This document shows, piece after piece, positions 1-12,165 of a DNA stretch of 64,000 bases. Source of the stretch: Ignatzschineria sp. F8392 (lineage in GTDB: Bacteria; Pseudomonadota; Gammaproteobacteria; Cardiobacteriales; Wohlfahrtiimonadaceae); NCBI RefSeq assembly GCF_002252045.1, contig NZ_NEFF01000007.1, positions 1-64,000 on the forward strand, read 5' to 3'. The position numbers were made by a program, and so were the translations under genes. The notes beneath the pieces were generated by a model that saw only the letters and a list, made by a program, of their open reading frames with translations, was not told the origin of the DNA and ran no database searches. Each line of letters opens with the position of its first letter. Position 1 is the first letter of the stretch.

Positions 1-190
1 AAAAAAATAGATGCTGGAATTGTTTGGTTAGACTTCTATTCTTTTGCTCACGCAAACAAATACAAGCCCCCATACAAACTTACTTAAGATTAATTTGTTA
101 AAGAACTTTAGGGTTAAAGTGAATCAAACTTGAATCTCTTACCGCCCTAAGCAGACGAACTATATTACAGAAGTGATTCGCTCGTGTCAA
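1..190 (-). promoter_or_regulatory. rRNA operon promoter and leader (16S gene begins left of the window)
   Basis: Read on the minus strand there is a -35 TTGACA (185-190), a 17-base spacer and a -10 TAATAT (162-167). Upstream is an A-rich tract (191-205) like an UP element. Downstream, GTTCTTTAACAA at 95-106 matches the ribosomal antitermination boxA. A boxC-like stretch rich in GTTTGCGTGAGC follows near 48-60. This arrangement of strong promoter, boxA and boxC is the established layout of rrn leaders. The structural 16S gene is not visible, so the assignment rests on the leader alone. Confidence 0.75.
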
Positions 191-541
191 TTTTATTTTT
201 GACCTCTTTTTAAGCACCGATTCAATTTTAAAGACTACTAAAAACTGAACTTAAACTTTAAAGAGAGAAGCAAAGAAACTACTAGAGAACTGGGCTTCTA
301 CCGAATCATCTTCAACGTCGCCGTCTGAATGAGTGGTGTATCTTACCCCTTTCATTTTTATTTGCAACTCTTTTTCTGGTCAAAATGTAAGCGCTGGCAA
401 AAAAGTTAGAAAAAAGGGGGATCTAAATATATCTTCATACAGATAACTAACTAATAAACAAGGAAGAATAGATAGCCTGGAGTGAGTAGAGAAATTGTTA
501 AAAATTTAATACTCTTAACTAACAGGCTACTGATCTCATCT

Positions 542-1759
542 TTAACCAAAAAGCTTGATGATCTTTTTCAATCCTGCAATCAAGCGATCAACATCTTCAC
601 TATTGTTATAGATGCCAAAAGAGATTCTTGCTGTTGCCGGCACATCCATCCTTCTCATTAAGGGCTGTGCACAATGGTGCCCTACACGAATAGCGACCCC
701 CTCGTGATCAAGCAACGTTCCAATATCATGAGGATGAATTCCCTTAACAACGAATGAGATCACACCTACCTTCTCTTTTGCCGTGCCGATCACTCTTACT
801 TCTGAAATCTCCGCCAATTGTGTCATTGTATAATTAAGCAATGCATCTTCATGTGCTGTAATCGTCTCAAAACCGATCTCTTCCACCCACTCAAGAGCCT
901 TACCAAAAGCGATAACCCCTGCAATATTGGGAGTTCCCGCTTCAAACTTATTAGGTAGTGGTGCAAATGTTGTCTTTTCGAAAGTCACGAGATCGATCAT
1001 ATCTCCTCCGGTCTGATAAGGAGGCATCGCTTCTAATAGCTCTCTTTTACCATAGAGAATTCCAACTCCGGTCGGACCATAGAGTTTATGGGCAGAGAAA
1101 GCATAAAAATCAACATCGAGTTCTGTCACATTTAGAGGTTGATGAACCGCTCCCTGCGCGCCATCAATTAAGACTTTAGCTCCCACTTTATGAGCAGCTT
1201 CTATAATATACTTCACATCATTGATCGTTCCTAATACATTAGAGACTTGTGTGACTGAAACAATTTTCACCCGTTCACTTAACATCTCTAAATATTGATC
1301 AAGTAGAAGCTCCCCTTGATCATTAATGGGAATTACTTTAAGTTCCGCTCCTCTCTCGTTACAGATCATCTGCCATGGAACGATATTCGCATGATGCTCC
1401 ATCTCTGAAATAATTACGATATCTCCCGGTTCTAAAACCATTCGCCCGTAACTTTGTGCAACTAAGTTAATACTTTCGGTTGTCCCTTTCGTAAAAATCA
1501 CTTCACGGGAATCTTCTGCTCCAATAAACTTACGGACGACATCACGCACTAACTCATACTCTTGAGTCGATTTTTCACTAAAGAAATAGACTCCTCGATG
1601 AATATTTGCGTAATACTTCTCATATACCTCTCTTTCGGCATCAATGACCACTTGAGGTTTTTGTGCTGAAGCCCCGGTATCTAAAAACGCGACGGGCGCT
1701 CCTTTTACCGTTTCACTAAAGATAGGGAACTGTTGACGAATTTCTGGCAATGCGATCAT
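542..1759 (-). CDS. sufS: SufS cysteine desulfurase
   Basis: SufS is the PLP-dependent group II cysteine desulfurase that takes sulfur from cysteine for Fe-S cluster assembly on SufBCD. The PLP lysine sits in SAHKLYGPTG (Lys225 from the chosen start) and the active-site cysteine in RVGHHCAQP (Cys363), close to E. coli Lys226 and Cys364. The chosen ATG at 1759 has AGAGG upstream and gives 405 residues, the usual length; the longer open frame to 1843 adds 28 atypical residues. It is the last gene of the suf operon, separated from sufD by about 290 bases with two hairpins. No sufE or sufU partner is in the window. Confidence 0.95.
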   Translation of the reverse strand: MIALPEIRQQFPIFSETVKGAPVAFLDTGASAQKPQVVIDAEREVYEKYYANIHRGVYFFSEKSTQEYELVRDVVRKFIGAEDSREVIFTKGTTESINLVAQSYGRMVLEPGDIVIISEMEHHANIVPWQMICNERGAELKVIPINDQGELLLDQYLEMLSERVKIVSVTQVSNVLGTINDVKYIIEAAHKVGAKVLIDGAQGAVHQPLNVTELDVDFYAFSAHKLYGPTGVGILYGKRELLEAMPPYQTGGDMIDLVTFEKTTFAPLPNKFEAGTPNIAGVIAFGKALEWVEEIGFETITAHEDALLNYTMTQLAEISEVRVIGTAKEKVGVISFVVKGIHPHDIGTLLDHEGVAIRVGHHCAQPLMRRMDVPATARISFGIYNNSEDVDRLIAGLKKIIKLFG

Positions 1760-1895
1760 GCGATACCTCTGCTGATGATATTTATATATGATATTTAATA
1801 TTTCGAATTTAGATATGAAGTTTAGACTTTTTAGGCCAAACATAAAGGATAGAGATGGTTAGTGAAAAAGGGCATCCGGAATAAGAGAACAAAAA

Positions 1896-2020
1896 CGGCT
1901 ATAACCCATACCAGTAAAAAGAGAATACCGGTGATAGCTATAGCCGCTCGTCACAATCTAGAGAAGGTCATACGCACAACAATACAATTTCGATAGAGTT
2001 GGTTAATGCGATGACCTCTA
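1896..2020 (-). other. Structured sufD-sufS intercistronic region
   Basis: Two inverted repeats lie between sufD and sufS. The first pairs CGGCTATA (1896-1903) with TATAGCCG (1939-1946). The second pairs an arm at 1959-1976 with an arm at 2007-2020 (cores AGGTCAT and ATGACCT) around a 30-base loop. No T-tract follows either, so simple terminators are unlikely; an mRNA processing or stability element, or a partial attenuator lowering sufS, is possible. Confidence 0.45.
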
Positions 2021-2045
2021 CTCTTAGCGATCTCTCTTCCTAATA

Positions 2046-3128
2046 TTACATCAACTGTGCAATATCTTTATCTAGTTGATGATGGAGCCACTCACTAATC
2101 GATTTTGAATTAATAGTCTCTAAGATCTCAACTGCATACGCACGAATCAAAATTCGCTTTGCTTCCGCCTCTGAAATACCTCTAGTGCGGAGATAGAAGA
2201 GATGATCAGGATCGATAAAGCCAACCGTCGCTCCATGAGTACAACGAACATCATCCGCATAAATGAGTAGACGAGGAATGGTTAATGCTCGAGCACCATC
2301 ATTGAGAAGTAGAGATCGGGTCATCTGATCTGCATTGATCTTTTGAGCATCTTGATAAACATGAATCTGTGCATCAAAGATCGATTCTGCACGATCTTTC
2401 AAGATATTTTTCACCTGCTGACGACTTTCACAATTAGGAACGCGGTGATCCATATCGATAATGTGTGAGATATGTTCTCTACCTTCTCCAATATTTAATA
2501 TATTAAGGTCGGTAAACCCCTCTTCCCCATTGATATGAAGATGGATATCAGAGCGAGAGAGCTCACCCTGTGCTTGATAACTCATATAGTGAACATGACT
2601 TCTCTCTGCTTGTTCAGAGGTGAAATCAAAGAGCGAAGATCCTTTAGCACCATTAAGCGCTGCACGAACAAACTCTACTTTTGCTTCCGCGGCAACATCA
2701 GCCTCTACTTTACCTAAATTAAGATAATGTCCTTCCCCTGACTCAACGAACAGAAAAGAGACTTCCGCAGCTTCCTCAACTGTAATATTGATTTTAAAAT
2801 CAACTTTAGTGGATTGCTCTCCTGCATCAGAAAAATGGTAGATAACAACGGGGCGATCAATTTTCGCACCCTCTACCACTTTAATTTCTAAAAGCTGTTC
2901 AGTTCCACGAACCAAAAGACCTTCAGGTAGAGTCAACTCACTAATCCAACGGGCACTGACCTCACCATTATAGATCGGCAATACTACCCCATTTTCAGGT
3001 AATACTTCTGAGATCGGCGCGGCTGTTTCACGTGAAACCGGATCTTTCCAGTCCACAGAGATCACTTTACGAAGGGGGGTGTCTCTAAAACGCTCTTTTG
3101 AAGCATTCTCTTTATATACTGTTAGCAT
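2046..3128 (-). CDS. sufD: SufD, Fe-S cluster scaffold subunit
   Basis: SufD forms the SufBC2D scaffold complex. The C-terminal half carries the conserved SufB/SufD core, including RCTHGATVGFIDPDHLFYLR with its Cys-x-His pair, followed by the RGISEAEA segment. The start at 3128 follows AAGGAGAGA at ideal spacing and gives 360 residues; the longer frame to 3176 runs into sufC and is unlikely. The 10-base gap to sufC implies translational coupling. SufD is a degenerate paralogue of SufB and is needed for iron entry into the complex (family knowledge). Confidence 0.93.
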   Translation of the reverse strand: MLTVYKENASKERFRDTPLRKVISVDWKDPVSRETAAPISEVLPENGVVLPIYNGEVSARWISELTLPEGLLVRGTEQLLEIKVVEGAKIDRPVVIYHFSDAGEQSTKVDFKINITVEEAAEVSFLFVESGEGHYLNLGKVEADVAAEAKVEFVRAALNGAKGSSLFDFTSEQAERSHVHYMSYQAQGELSRSDIHLHINGEEGFTDLNILNIGEGREHISHIIDMDHRVPNCESRQQVKNILKDRAESIFDAQIHVYQDAQKINADQMTRSLLLNDGARALTIPRLLIYADDVRCTHGATVGFIDPDHLFYLRTRGISEAEAKRILIRAYAVEILETINSKSISEWLHHQLDKDIAQLM

Positions 3129-3138
3129 TAATCTCTCC

Positions 3139-3909
3139 TTACTTATGAATACGAGTTCCGCCAGCTTCTTCACCACGGAATGCTACGTAACCCTCTTTTT
3201 CGAGCTCTAACGCTAACTCTTTACCGCCACTTTTAACAATTTTGCCATCCGTCATTACATGAACAAAGTCTGGCTGTACATAATCGAGTAGACGTTGATA
3301 GTGAGTAATCAATAAGAACCCACGATTTTGATCTCTCAATGAGTTAATTCCTTCGGAGATAACACGAAGTGCATCAATATCGAGTCCGGAATCAGTCTCA
3401 TCAAGAACTGCTAACTTAGGTTCAAGCACTAACATCTGTAAAATCTCATTACGCTTCTTCTCTCCACCCGAGAAACCAGCATTCACGGCTCTCTTTAAGA
3501 AAGAGGCATCCATTTTTACAGTCTTCATCTTCTCTTGAAGCAACTCATAGAATTCTAAAGCATCAACAGGCTCTTCTCCACGAGATTTACGAATTGCATT
3601 CAATGCACTTCTTAAGAAGTAGTGATTATTAACACCAGGGAGCTCTGCTGGATATTGGAATCCTAAAAAGATCCCCATCTGTGCACGCTCATCAGGATCC
3701 ATCTCTAAAATACTCTTACCTTCAAAAAGGATATCTCCTTCCGTGATCTCATACCCCTCTTTTCCAACGATAATATTAGCTAATGTACTCTTTCCTGAGC
3801 CGTTTGGACCCATAATTGCATGGACTTTTCCCGCTTCAATATTGAGGGTAACTCCCTTAAGGATCTCATTACCATCGACTTCTACATGTAAATTTATAAT
3901 TTGTAACAT
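3139..3909 (-). CDS. sufC: SufC, ATPase of the SufBCD complex
   Basis: This is an ABC-type ATPase of 256 residues with Walker [10 protein letters not shown] (residues 34-42), signature SGGEKKR and Walker [13 protein letters not shown]. The ETDSGLD variant is typical of SufC. It powers conformational change in SufB-SufD during cluster assembly in the cytosol and is not a membrane transporter. It sits between sufB (82-base gap) and sufD (10-base gap) in the minus-strand operon. Confidence 0.96.
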   Translation of the reverse strand: MLQIINLHVEVDGNEILKGVTLNIEAGKVHAIMGPNGSGKSTLANIIVGKEGYEITEGDILFEGKSILEMDPDERAQMGIFLGFQYPAELPGVNNHYFLRSALNAIRKSRGEEPVDALEFYELLQEKMKTVKMDASFLKRAVNAGFSGGEKKRNEILQMLVLEPKLAVLDETDSGLDIDALRVISEGINSLRDQNRGFLLITHYQRLLDYVQPDFVHVMTDGKIVKSGGKELALELEKEGYVAFRGEEAGGTRIHK

Positions 3910-3991
3910 ATTTCTACTCTCGTTATTAATTTTGTAATCGTTATTTTGCCACCAGCTTCAACATGATGGCGATATGCTTTTTAGTCCCGTT

Positions 3992-5449
3992 TTAACCGAC
4001 ACTGCCCTCTAATCGCAGTTCGATCAATTTTTGTGCTTCAACAGCAAACTCCATCGGTAACTCATCGAAGATCTCTTTACAGTAACCATTGACAATAAGG
4101 TTAATTGCATCCTCTTCAGAGAGTCCACGCTGTTGACAATAGAAGAGCTGCTCTTCAGAAATTTTTGAAGTAGAGGCTTCATGCTCCACTTTTGAGCTCG
4201 AGTTACGAACATCGATATAGGGGAAAGTATGGGCTCCACATTTATCTCCCATCAAGAGAGAATCACACTGAGAATAGTTATGTGAGCCTGTTGCATTAGG
4301 CCCGATTCTTACCAGTCCGCGATAAGAGTTTTCTGAGTAGCCTGCGGAGATTCCTTTAGAGATAATCGTAGAACGAGTATTTTTACCAATGTGGATCATC
4401 TTAGTACCTGTATCGGCTTGCTGACGATCTTTTACAAGAGCAACGGAGTAGAACTCTCCAACAGACTCATCCCCTTTTAAGATGCAGCTTGGGTATTTCC
4501 ATGTGATTGAGGATCCTGTTTCAACCTGTGTCCAAGTAATTTTTGACTGAAATCCTTCACAAATACCGCGCTTTGTTACAAAGTTATAGATTCCACCTTT
4601 ACCCTCTTCATCCCCGGGATACCAATTTTGAACAGTGGAGTATTTTATCGTCGCTTTCTCTTTTGCCACTAATTCAACGACTGCCGCATGGAGTTGATTC
4701 TCATCTCTTTGTGGAGCAGTACATCCTTCAAGATAAGAGACATAACTTCCTTCATCTGCAACAATTAATGTACGCTCAAATTGCCCTGTATTAGATGCAT
4801 TAATCCGGAAGTAGGTGGAGAGTTCCATAGGGCAACGCTTACCTTTTGGAATATAGACAAAAGAACCATCGGTAAAGACAGCGGCATTGAGTGCGGCAAA
4901 GTAGTTATCATCATGAGGAACAACTGTTCCTAAATGCTCTTTTACCAATTCAGGATACTCCTGAACCGCTTCACTAAAGGAGCAGAAGATAATGCCCTGC
5001 TCTAAAAGACGATCTTTATAACTTGTTGCGACAGAGACGGAGTCAAATACAGCATCTACAGCAACACCGGCTAAAATTTTCTGCTCTTCGAGAGGAATCC
5101 CTAAACGTTCATAAGTATAGAGAAGCTCTGGATCAACTTCATCTAAGCTCTTGGGTCCATCTGCCATCGACTTAGGAGCTGAGTAGTAAGAGATTGCTTG
5201 ATAATCGATCGGATCAATATTGAGATGCGCCCAATCGGGAGATTCCATCTCTAACCATGCACGATAAGCGGTTAAGCGATACTCTAACAACCACTCAGGT
5301 TCATTCTTAATTTGGGATATTTTACGGATGACATCTTCATCTAATCCCGGTGGAAGGGTTTCTTGCTCGATTTCAGTTGTGAAGCCATACTTATACTCTT
5401 CACCGGCAAGCGCCTCAATTCTATCTTTTTCTGTTATTTCTGCTGTCAT
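3992..5449 (-). CDS. sufB: SufB, Fe-S cluster scaffold protein
   Basis: SufB accepts sulfur from SufS and hosts the nascent cluster. The 485-residue product matches the usual 470-495. Conserved stretches include [58 protein letters not shown] and [17 protein letters not shown] near the C terminus. It is the first structural gene after the Rrf2 regulator (33-base gap), so both are probably on one transcript starting near 5947. Confidence 0.96.
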   Translation of the reverse strand: MTAEITEKDRIEALAGEEYKYGFTTEIEQETLPPGLDEDVIRKISQIKNEPEWLLEYRLTAYRAWLEMESPDWAHLNIDPIDYQAISYYSAPKSMADGPKSLDEVDPELLYTYERLGIPLEEQKILAGVAVDAVFDSVSVATSYKDRLLEQGIIFCSFSEAVQEYPELVKEHLGTVVPHDDNYFAALNAAVFTDGSFVYIPKGKRCPMELSTYFRINASNTGQFERTLIVADEGSYVSYLEGCTAPQRDENQLHAAVVELVAKEKATIKYSTVQNWYPGDEEGKGGIYNFVTKRGICEGFQSKITWTQVETGSSITWKYPSCILKGDESVGEFYSVALVKDRQQADTGTKMIHIGKNTRSTIISKGISAGYSENSYRGLVRIGPNATGSHNYSQCDSLLMGDKCGAHTFPYIDVRNSSSKVEHEASTSKISEEQLFYCQQRGLSEEDAINLIVNGYCKEIFDELPMEFAVEAQKLIELRLEGSVG

Positions 5450-5482
5450 AATCGTTCTATTTTATTATCTTAAAAAATTAGT

Positions 5483-5920
5483 TTATAAGAGATCTATCAC
5501 ATTCATTTCTGCTTTTAGATCACTCGGTGAGCCGAGAAGAGATAGCAATGTCACCTCAGAAAAACTCTTATAGAGTTGCTGATTGATCACTCGCCAATGC
5601 GGTGCTAATTGACAATCTATCGCTTTATCACAAGGATTCTCAAGATCATTACAAGCATTCATCGCAACGGGTCCTTCAATTGCCTCAATGACATCAAGTA
5701 ACGTAATCTCCTCAGGAGACTTCTGTAATTGATATCCTCCATAAACACCTCTTGTTGATGTTAAGAGCTCCGCTTTAACAAGAAGCTTCAGAACTTTACT
5801 CACCAAAGAGACATTTAGATCACAGATCTCCGCTAGCGTTGATGCACTCATTCTCTCTTCTCTTACCGCAAGCTTAGTAAGAACAAGTAAGGCATAATCT
5901 GTTTCTCGGGTAATTCTCAA
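5483..5920 (-). CDS. Rrf2-family SUF operon regulator
   Basis: This 145-residue Rrf2/IscR-type regulator has an N-terminal winged helix (ITRETDYALLVLTKLA, recognition region LNVSLVSKVLKLL) and three cysteines in the order C-x6-C-x5-C (NAC, NPC, IDC) that would ligate an Fe-S cluster. It fits the SUF-associated regulators of Xanthomonas-type gammaproteobacteria. The start codon is TTG at 5920; the family normally begins right before this RITRETDYA-like segment, so the TTG is credible. It probably senses Fe-S status and represses its own operon through the palindrome at 5947-5976. Confidence 0.9.
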   Translation of the reverse strand: MRITRETDYALLVLTKLAVREERMSASTLAEICDLNVSLVSKVLKLLVKAELLTSTRGVYGGYQLQKSPEEITLLDVIEAIEGPVAMNACNDLENPCDKAIDCQLAPHWRVINQQLYKSFSEVTLLSLLGSPSDLKAEMNVIDLL

Positions 5921-5946
5921 TGTTAAGACTCTCTAAAAAATCAATA

Positions 5947-5982
5947 TAGGAGTAATATAGTACCATATTAGTCCTAATTCAA
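5947..5982 (-). promoter_or_regulatory. suf operon promoter with overlapping palindromic operator
   Basis: On the minus strand, -35 TTGAAT (5977-5982), a 17-base spacer and -10 TATATT (5954-5959) lie about 35 bases before the regulator start. A palindrome at 5947-5976 (arms AGGAGTAATAT and ATATTAGTCCT; 26 of 30 positions self-complementary) covers the spacer and the -10. Binding there would block RNA polymerase, which suggests autorepression by the Rrf2 protein. Confidence 0.75.
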
Positions 5983-6129
5983 ATTTGTTTTGATAATCGC
6001 GGTTATTGAGCGCCTCAATAATGTCTCAATAACCTCTCAATCAACATCCACACAATATAAGAATAGAGAATCATATCGATCAGAAGATCGGGCATCGTAC
6101 TAAAAAATGCAACAGAGAAAAGAAATAAA

Positions 6130-6164
6130 GAAGAGGCCGTTTAGATACTCCAAACGGCCTCTTC
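6130..6164 (-). terminator. eno transcription terminator
   Basis: A perfect 13-base stem, GAAGAGGCCGTTT (6130-6142) with AAACGGCCTCTTC (6152-6164), closes a 9-base loop just after the eno stop. On the minus strand it is followed by a T-rich tract (complement of 6112-6129). Confidence 0.8.
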
Positions 6165-6194
6165 TCATATTATTTATCAATGATTAACAATATA

Positions 6195-7543
<1,349 letters not shown>

Positions 7544-7604
7544 CCTATTATTTATTGTTATTACTCAAATTTCAACTTGAGATAATAATCCTTTCTTTTT
7601 CTGC

Positions 7605-8882
7605 CTATTTTACATCACGGATCTTAGGACCGATGTAACGTTGACGTGGACGACCAATCTTCATATTTGGATCTGCGATCATCTCTGCCCAATGGCTAAT
7701 CCAACCACTTGTACGTGCAATTGCGAACATAGGTGTGAACATCTCAACAGGAATACCTAATGCTTTGTAGATAATACCTGAGTAGAAGTCGACGTTTGGA
7801 TAGAGTTTACGCTCTACAAAGTACTCATCTTTAAGTGCAATCTCTTCAAGTTTAACAGCAATCTCCATCAATGGATCATTACCATATTTTGCCAATACTT
7901 CATCAGCAATACCCTTGATGATACGTGCACGTGGGTCAAAGTTTTTATAGACACGGTGACCAAAGCCCATCAAACGGAATGGATCATTCTTATCTTTCGC
8001 TTTTGCAATAAATTTATCGATATTGCTAACATCACCGATCTCTTCAAGCATAACGAGTACAGCTTCGTTAGCACCACCATGTGAAGGTCCCCATAATGAT
8101 GCGATACCTGATGCGATCGCTGTAAACGGATCTGCACCTGAAGATCCTGCTAGACGAACCGTTGAAGTTGACGCGTTTTGCTCATGGTCAGCATGAAGCG
8201 TAAAGAGCACGTCAATTGCTTTCTCTGCAACAGGATCAACTTCATAATCAGCACATGGTGTTGAGAACATCATCTGTAAGAAGTTACCTGCATAAGAGAG
8301 ATCGTTACGTGGGTAACGGATCGGCTGGCCTTGACCATGCTTGTAACAAGCAGCTGCGATTGTTGGCATCTTAGAGATTAAACGGTGCGCAATAATCATA
8401 CGATGCTCAGGATCAAAGATATTCATCTTGTCATGGTAGAAGCCCGCCATTGAAGCAACTGATCCTACTAACATCGCCATAGGATGAGAGTCATAACGGA
8501 ATCCTTGAAGGAAGCTCTTCATATTCTCATGCATCAAAGAGTGCGTCATAATGATCTCTTTGAACTCTTTTGATTGCGCTTCATCTGGAAGCTCACCATT
8601 CCAAAGAAGATAAGCAACATCAAGATAATCTTTCTTCGCCGCTAACTGCTCAATAGGATAACCACGATAGAGTAGTTCACCCTTCTCACCATCAAGATAG
8701 GTGATTGCACTCTCACAACTTGCTGTAGAGACATAACCTGGGTCATAGCTAAACATCGACATCTCTCTGTTTAACTTCGCAATATCAATAACAGAATTAC
8801 CATAAACAGAATCCAAAATTGGAAATTCTGCTTCATGTCCTGTTCTATTATTTCTAAAGGTGACAGTATCTTTTGTACTCAT
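7605..8882 (-). CDS. gltA: Citrate synthase
   Basis: Citrate synthase condenses acetyl-CoA and oxaloacetate at the entry of the TCA cycle. The 425-residue length matches the hexameric type II enzymes of gammaproteobacteria. Catalytic signatures include [36 protein letters not shown], and [17 protein letters not shown], with the C-terminal [22 protein letters not shown]-like GGAGGAAA precedes the ATG. The related prpC at 35 kb lacks the long N-terminal domain, which separates the two functions. Confidence 0.97.
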   Translation of the reverse strand: MSTKDTVTFRNNRTGHEAEFPILDSVYGNSVIDIAKLNREMSMFSYDPGYVSTASCESAITYLDGEKGELLYRGYPIEQLAAKKDYLDVAYLLWNGELPDEAQSKEFKEIIMTHSLMHENMKSFLQGFRYDSHPMAMLVGSVASMAGFYHDKMNIFDPEHRMIIAHRLISKMPTIAAACYKHGQGQPIRYPRNDLSYAGNFLQMMFSTPCADYEVDPVAEKAIDVLFTLHADHEQNASTSTVRLAGSSGADPFTAIASGIASLWGPSHGGANEAVLVMLEEIGDVSNIDKFIAKAKDKNDPFRLMGFGHRVYKNFDPRARIIKGIADEVLAKYGNDPLMEIAVKLEEIALKDEYFVERKLYPNVDFYSGIIYKALGIPVEMFTPMFAIARTSGWISHWAEMIADPNMKIGRPRQRYIGPKIRDVK

Positions 8883-9039
8883 ACTAATTTCCTCCAGCTT
8901 TCGGTAACTATCCCCATTAATGGAGTTATCACTTCAGCTCTATTTTAATAAAAACTCAAACTTGAGATGAATAATATTGTTCGACCATCTTAGTACATAA
9001 ACGATTATTTTAAAATAGCCACAATGGTTCCTCGGTGAT

Positions 9040-10071
9040 TCAATTTTCTAATCGCGCTAATAACGCTCGATTGATATCGATAATTAATTGTGGTCCTTCA
9101 TAGATAAAACCACTATAGAGTTGCACCAAAGATGCTCCGGCATCTAACTTATCTAGAGCATCTTGGGCCGTCATAATTCCACCTACGCCGATAATCGGAA
9201 AGCGTCCCTGACTCTCCTTTGCTAAAAAACGGATAACCGCTAAAGATCGTTCTGTTAAAGGAGCTCCACTTACGCCTCCGGCCTCAGCTTTCAACGGAGA
9301 TTGAATGCCTTCTCGTGAAATAGTGGTATTGGTCGCAATAATGCCGGCAATATTTGATTCATCGACAATCTCGACAATCTCTTGCAACTGCTCATTAGAG
9401 AGATCTGGGGCTATTTTAAGTAGAATTGGTTTGGGATTTTGATATTTCTGATTTGCATTCTGTAACGCTTGCAATAGCGCCAATAGCGGCCCCTTCTCTT
9501 GGAGAGCTCGCAAATTAGGCGTATTGGGAGAACTGACATTAACCACAAAATAATCGACAACATCAAACAGCGTATGAAAACAGGTTAAATAATCTTCCAC
9601 CGCTTCTTCATTAGGCGTCTCTTTATTTTTACCAATATTGCCCCCGATGATTAACCGATGTTGCCGCTTCAATAAACGAAGTCGTGCCGCATCAACACCC
9701 TCATTATTAAAACCCATTCGATTAATAATTGCGGACTCATCTACGAGACGAAAGAGTCTCTTCTTAGGATTACCCGGCTGCCCTTTCGGAGTTACTGTCC
9801 CAATCTCAACAAAAGAGAAACCAAGATCTCCTAACGCTTGATAGAGTTTAGCATCCTTATCAAATCCCGCAGCTAAACCGACAGGATGACGAAAAGTGAG
9901 ACCAAAAACCTCCCGCTGAAGGCGAGGATCCTCTAAAATTTTCTCACGATCGATCAGACGACTTTTGACAAAAGGGAGTGCCGTTAATGCTCTAATCCCC
10001 CAAAATGAGAGATGATGGGAACATTCAGGATCTAGCTTAAAGAGTAGTTTTTGAATAATTTTTTTTATCAT
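9040..10071 (-). CDS. pyrD: Dihydroorotate dehydrogenase (quinone), class 2
   Basis: PyrD oxidises dihydroorotate to orotate, passing electrons to quinone at the inner membrane. The protein has the class 2 N-terminal membrane helix segment, [36 protein letters not shown], the catalytic [12 protein letters not shown] with its serine base, and the FMN-binding [25 protein letters not shown]. The ATG at 10071 gives 343 residues; an in-frame GTG two codons upstream (10077) is possible. It supplies orotate to PyrE, encoded at 31.8 kb. Confidence 0.96.
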   Translation of the reverse strand: MIKKIIQKLLFKLDPECSHHLSFWGIRALTALPFVKSRLIDREKILEDPRLQREVFGLTFRHPVGLAAGFDKDAKLYQALGDLGFSFVEIGTVTPKGQPGNPKKRLFRLVDESAIINRMGFNNEGVDAARLRLLKRQHRLIIGGNIGKNKETPNEEAVEDYLTCFHTLFDVVDYFVVNVSSPNTPNLRALQEKGPLLALLQALQNANQKYQNPKPILLKIAPDLSNEQLQEIVEIVDESNIAGIIATNTTISREGIQSPLKAEAGGVSGAPLTERSLAVIRFLAKESQGRFPIIGVGGIMTAQDALDKLDAGASLVQLYSGFIYEGPQLIIDINRALLARLEN

Positions 10072-10170
10072 CAGCACAATCTTTACAATTCTGTTGCCGC
10101 TATTATCCTCCTATTTTGAGACAAAGCTAGCAAAAACATTTAATCATCACTTTAGAAAAAATTTTTCCAT

Positions 10171-10197
10171 AAAAAAAGCATCTCTTAATGAGATGCT
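10171..10197 (-). terminator. rpmE2 terminator
   Basis: An 8-base stem AGCATCTC (10177-10184) with GAGATGCT (10190-10197), loop TTAAT, is followed on the minus strand by the complement of an A-run at 10171-10177. It lies 37 bases after the rpmE2 stop. Confidence 0.8.
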
Positions 10198-10233
10198 CTC
10201 TTTTAAATCCTCATAGCGTTATATTCACTAATA

Positions 10234-10476
10234 TTAACGACCATATTTCTTACGGAAACGATCAACGCGACCTTCCGCATCAAGAATATTTTGTTGACCT
10301 GTGAAGAATGGATGTGACGCAGAGGTTACTTCCATACGCGCTAATGGGTATTCGTTACCATCAGTCCATACGATTGTATCTTTAGTTGCGATTGTTGAAC
10401 GTGTTAAGATCGCAAAATCACTAGATGCATCTTGAAACACTACAGGACGGTAGTTGATTGTATTTTCTTTTGACAT
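10234..10476 (-). CDS. rpmE2: Ribosomal protein bL31, type B (zinc-independent)
   Basis: The 80-residue product has the type B L31 hallmarks: [43 protein letters not shown], and no cysteine at all, so it cannot carry the zinc ribbon of type A. In many proteobacteria the type B form replaces the zinc form when zinc is scarce, under Zur control. I found no convincing Zur box upstream, so here it may be the constitutive L31. Confidence 0.95.
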   Translation of the reverse strand: MSKENTINYRPVVFQDASSDFAILTRSTIATKDTIVWTDGNEYPLARMEVTSASHPFFTGQQNILDAEGRVDRFRKKYGR

Positions 10477-10680
10477 AATATTTTATCCATTAATTAATGT
10501 TTATCGCTTGACTCTCTCGAGCCTACTTCCTTAATGCACAGTTAGATTCGTCAATCTAAATGTCTACCGCATTAAAAAAATAATCAAGACGGGAATTTTA
10601 CTGTAAAGAGAAGCCTAATGCAAATCTATTACGCATCAAAGACCCCTCTTTCGATCCATTTTAGAGCTTCTTAGGGCTAT

Positions 10681-11937
10681 TTACCCCTTCATCATTTGGA
10701 AAAACTCTGCATTTGTCTTAGTCTCGCGCATCCGCTCAAGCATAAATTCAGCAGCTTCAATCTCATCCATTGGGTGAATCAATTTGCGGAGAATCCACAT
10801 CTTCTGTAACTCTTCAGGTCCCATTAAAAGTTCTTCACGACGAGTGCCTGAACGATTAACATTGATTGCAGGGAAGATCCGTTTTTCAGCAATACGGCGA
10901 TCTAACTGAATCTCTGAGTTCCCCGTTCCTTTAAACTCTTCAAAGATTACCTCATCCATCTTCGAGCCGGTATCAACCATTGCTGTTGCAATAATGGTCA
11001 AACTCCCCCCATTTTCAATATTCCGCGCCGCACCAAAGAAACGTTTAGGGCGATGGAGCGCATTAGCATCAACCCCACCGGAGAGCACCTTACCTGAAGA
11101 GGGAACCACAGTATTATAAGCGCGCGCTAAACGGGTCATCGAATCGAGCAAAATCACCACATCTCGACCATGTTCTACTAATCGACGAGCTTTCTCAATC
11201 ACCATTTCAGCAACCTGTACATGGCGAAGCGCTGGCTCATCAAAAGTTGAAGCCACCACATCACCTTTAACAAGGCGTTGCATCTCTGTCACCTCTTCTG
11301 GTCGCTCATCAATAAGCAATACCATAAGATAAGCTTCCGGATGATTGATCGCGATCGATTGCGCAATATTTTGCATCATAATCGTCTTACCCGCTTTCGG
11401 GGGCGCAACGATCATACTTCTTTGTCCTTTACCAATCGGCGCTACAATATCGATTAAACGGGCGGTAATATCTTCGCTCGAACCATTTCCCAATTCCATT
11501 TTTAGTGGCTCATTAGGATGAATAGGAGTTAAGTTTTCAAAAGCGATCTTACGGCGATTCTTACTAACCGGCTCATAGTTGATCTCATTTACTTTAACGA
11601 GTGCAAAATATTTCTCATTATCTTTAGGTGCGCGAATAACACCTGAAACGGTATCTCCTGTTCGAAGATTGAAACGTCTTATTTGAGAAGGGCTAATATA
11701 GACATCATCAGGACCTGCTAAGAAGGAGCTATCTACCCCTCTTAAAAAACCGTATCCATCATTAAGGACTTCAAGCACCCCATCACCAATAACCTCACCA
11801 CCTTTTTCTGCTTGTTCTTGTAAAATGGCAAAGATGAGCTCATGCTTTTTAGCCCGCATTAGTCCTTGGATATTCATTTCTTCGGCAATATCTACTAGCT
11901 CTTGGGCCGTTTTTTGTTTTAGTTCTGTTAGATTCAT
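10681..11937 (-). CDS. rho: Transcription termination factor Rho
   Basis: Rho is the hexameric RNA-dependent ATPase that ends transcription. At 418 residues it is typical. It has the N-terminal [19 protein letters not shown] helical domain, the RNA-binding [17 protein letters not shown] cold-shock-like fold, Walker [16 protein letters not shown], Walker [17 protein letters not shown], and the Q/R-loop region [20 protein letters not shown]. The 200-base leader between rho and rpmE2 carries nothing I can assign, although rho genes often autoregulate. Confidence 0.97.
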   Translation of the reverse strand: MNLTELKQKTAQELVDIAEEMNIQGLMRAKKHELIFAILQEQAEKGGEVIGDGVLEVLNDGYGFLRGVDSSFLAGPDDVYISPSQIRRFNLRTGDTVSGVIRAPKDNEKYFALVKVNEINYEPVSKNRRKIAFENLTPIHPNEPLKMELGNGSSEDITARLIDIVAPIGKGQRSMIVAPPKAGKTIMMQNIAQSIAINHPEAYLMVLLIDERPEEVTEMQRLVKGDVVASTFDEPALRHVQVAEMVIEKARRLVEHGRDVVILLDSMTRLARAYNTVVPSSGKVLSGGVDANALHRPKRFFGAARNIENGGSLTIIATAMVDTGSKMDEVIFEEFKGTGNSEIQLDRRIAEKRIFPAINVNRSGTRREELLMGPEELQKMWILRKLIHPMDEIEAAEFMLERMRETKTNAEFFQMMKG

Positions 11938-12165
11938 AGATTGATTTTATAAAAAGTATAAGAGAGGATTCTAAATGCTGTTTAGAATAAAATTCTATTT
12001 AAAATAAATATTTAGAATGGATAAGAAGAGTTTATCTTGTGAATTATCTTATGAGTAATTATGAGTAATATAGGGGACGCGCCCTCACATTTCCTTAAAG
12101 GCCTCAACGATAAGTTGGGCTACTAATAGAGAGAAATGGATAGAAGATTTATTATTAGCGAAAGT

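Noticed and set aside
326-335. GCCGTCTGAA, the Neisseria DNA uptake 10-mer, near the left edge
   Set aside because: I noticed it only once, and the organism does not look like Neisseria; I treat it as chance.
958-1179. Plus-strand 73-codon ORF over sufS
   Set aside because: Shadow of sufS in another frame; no homology and no RBS.
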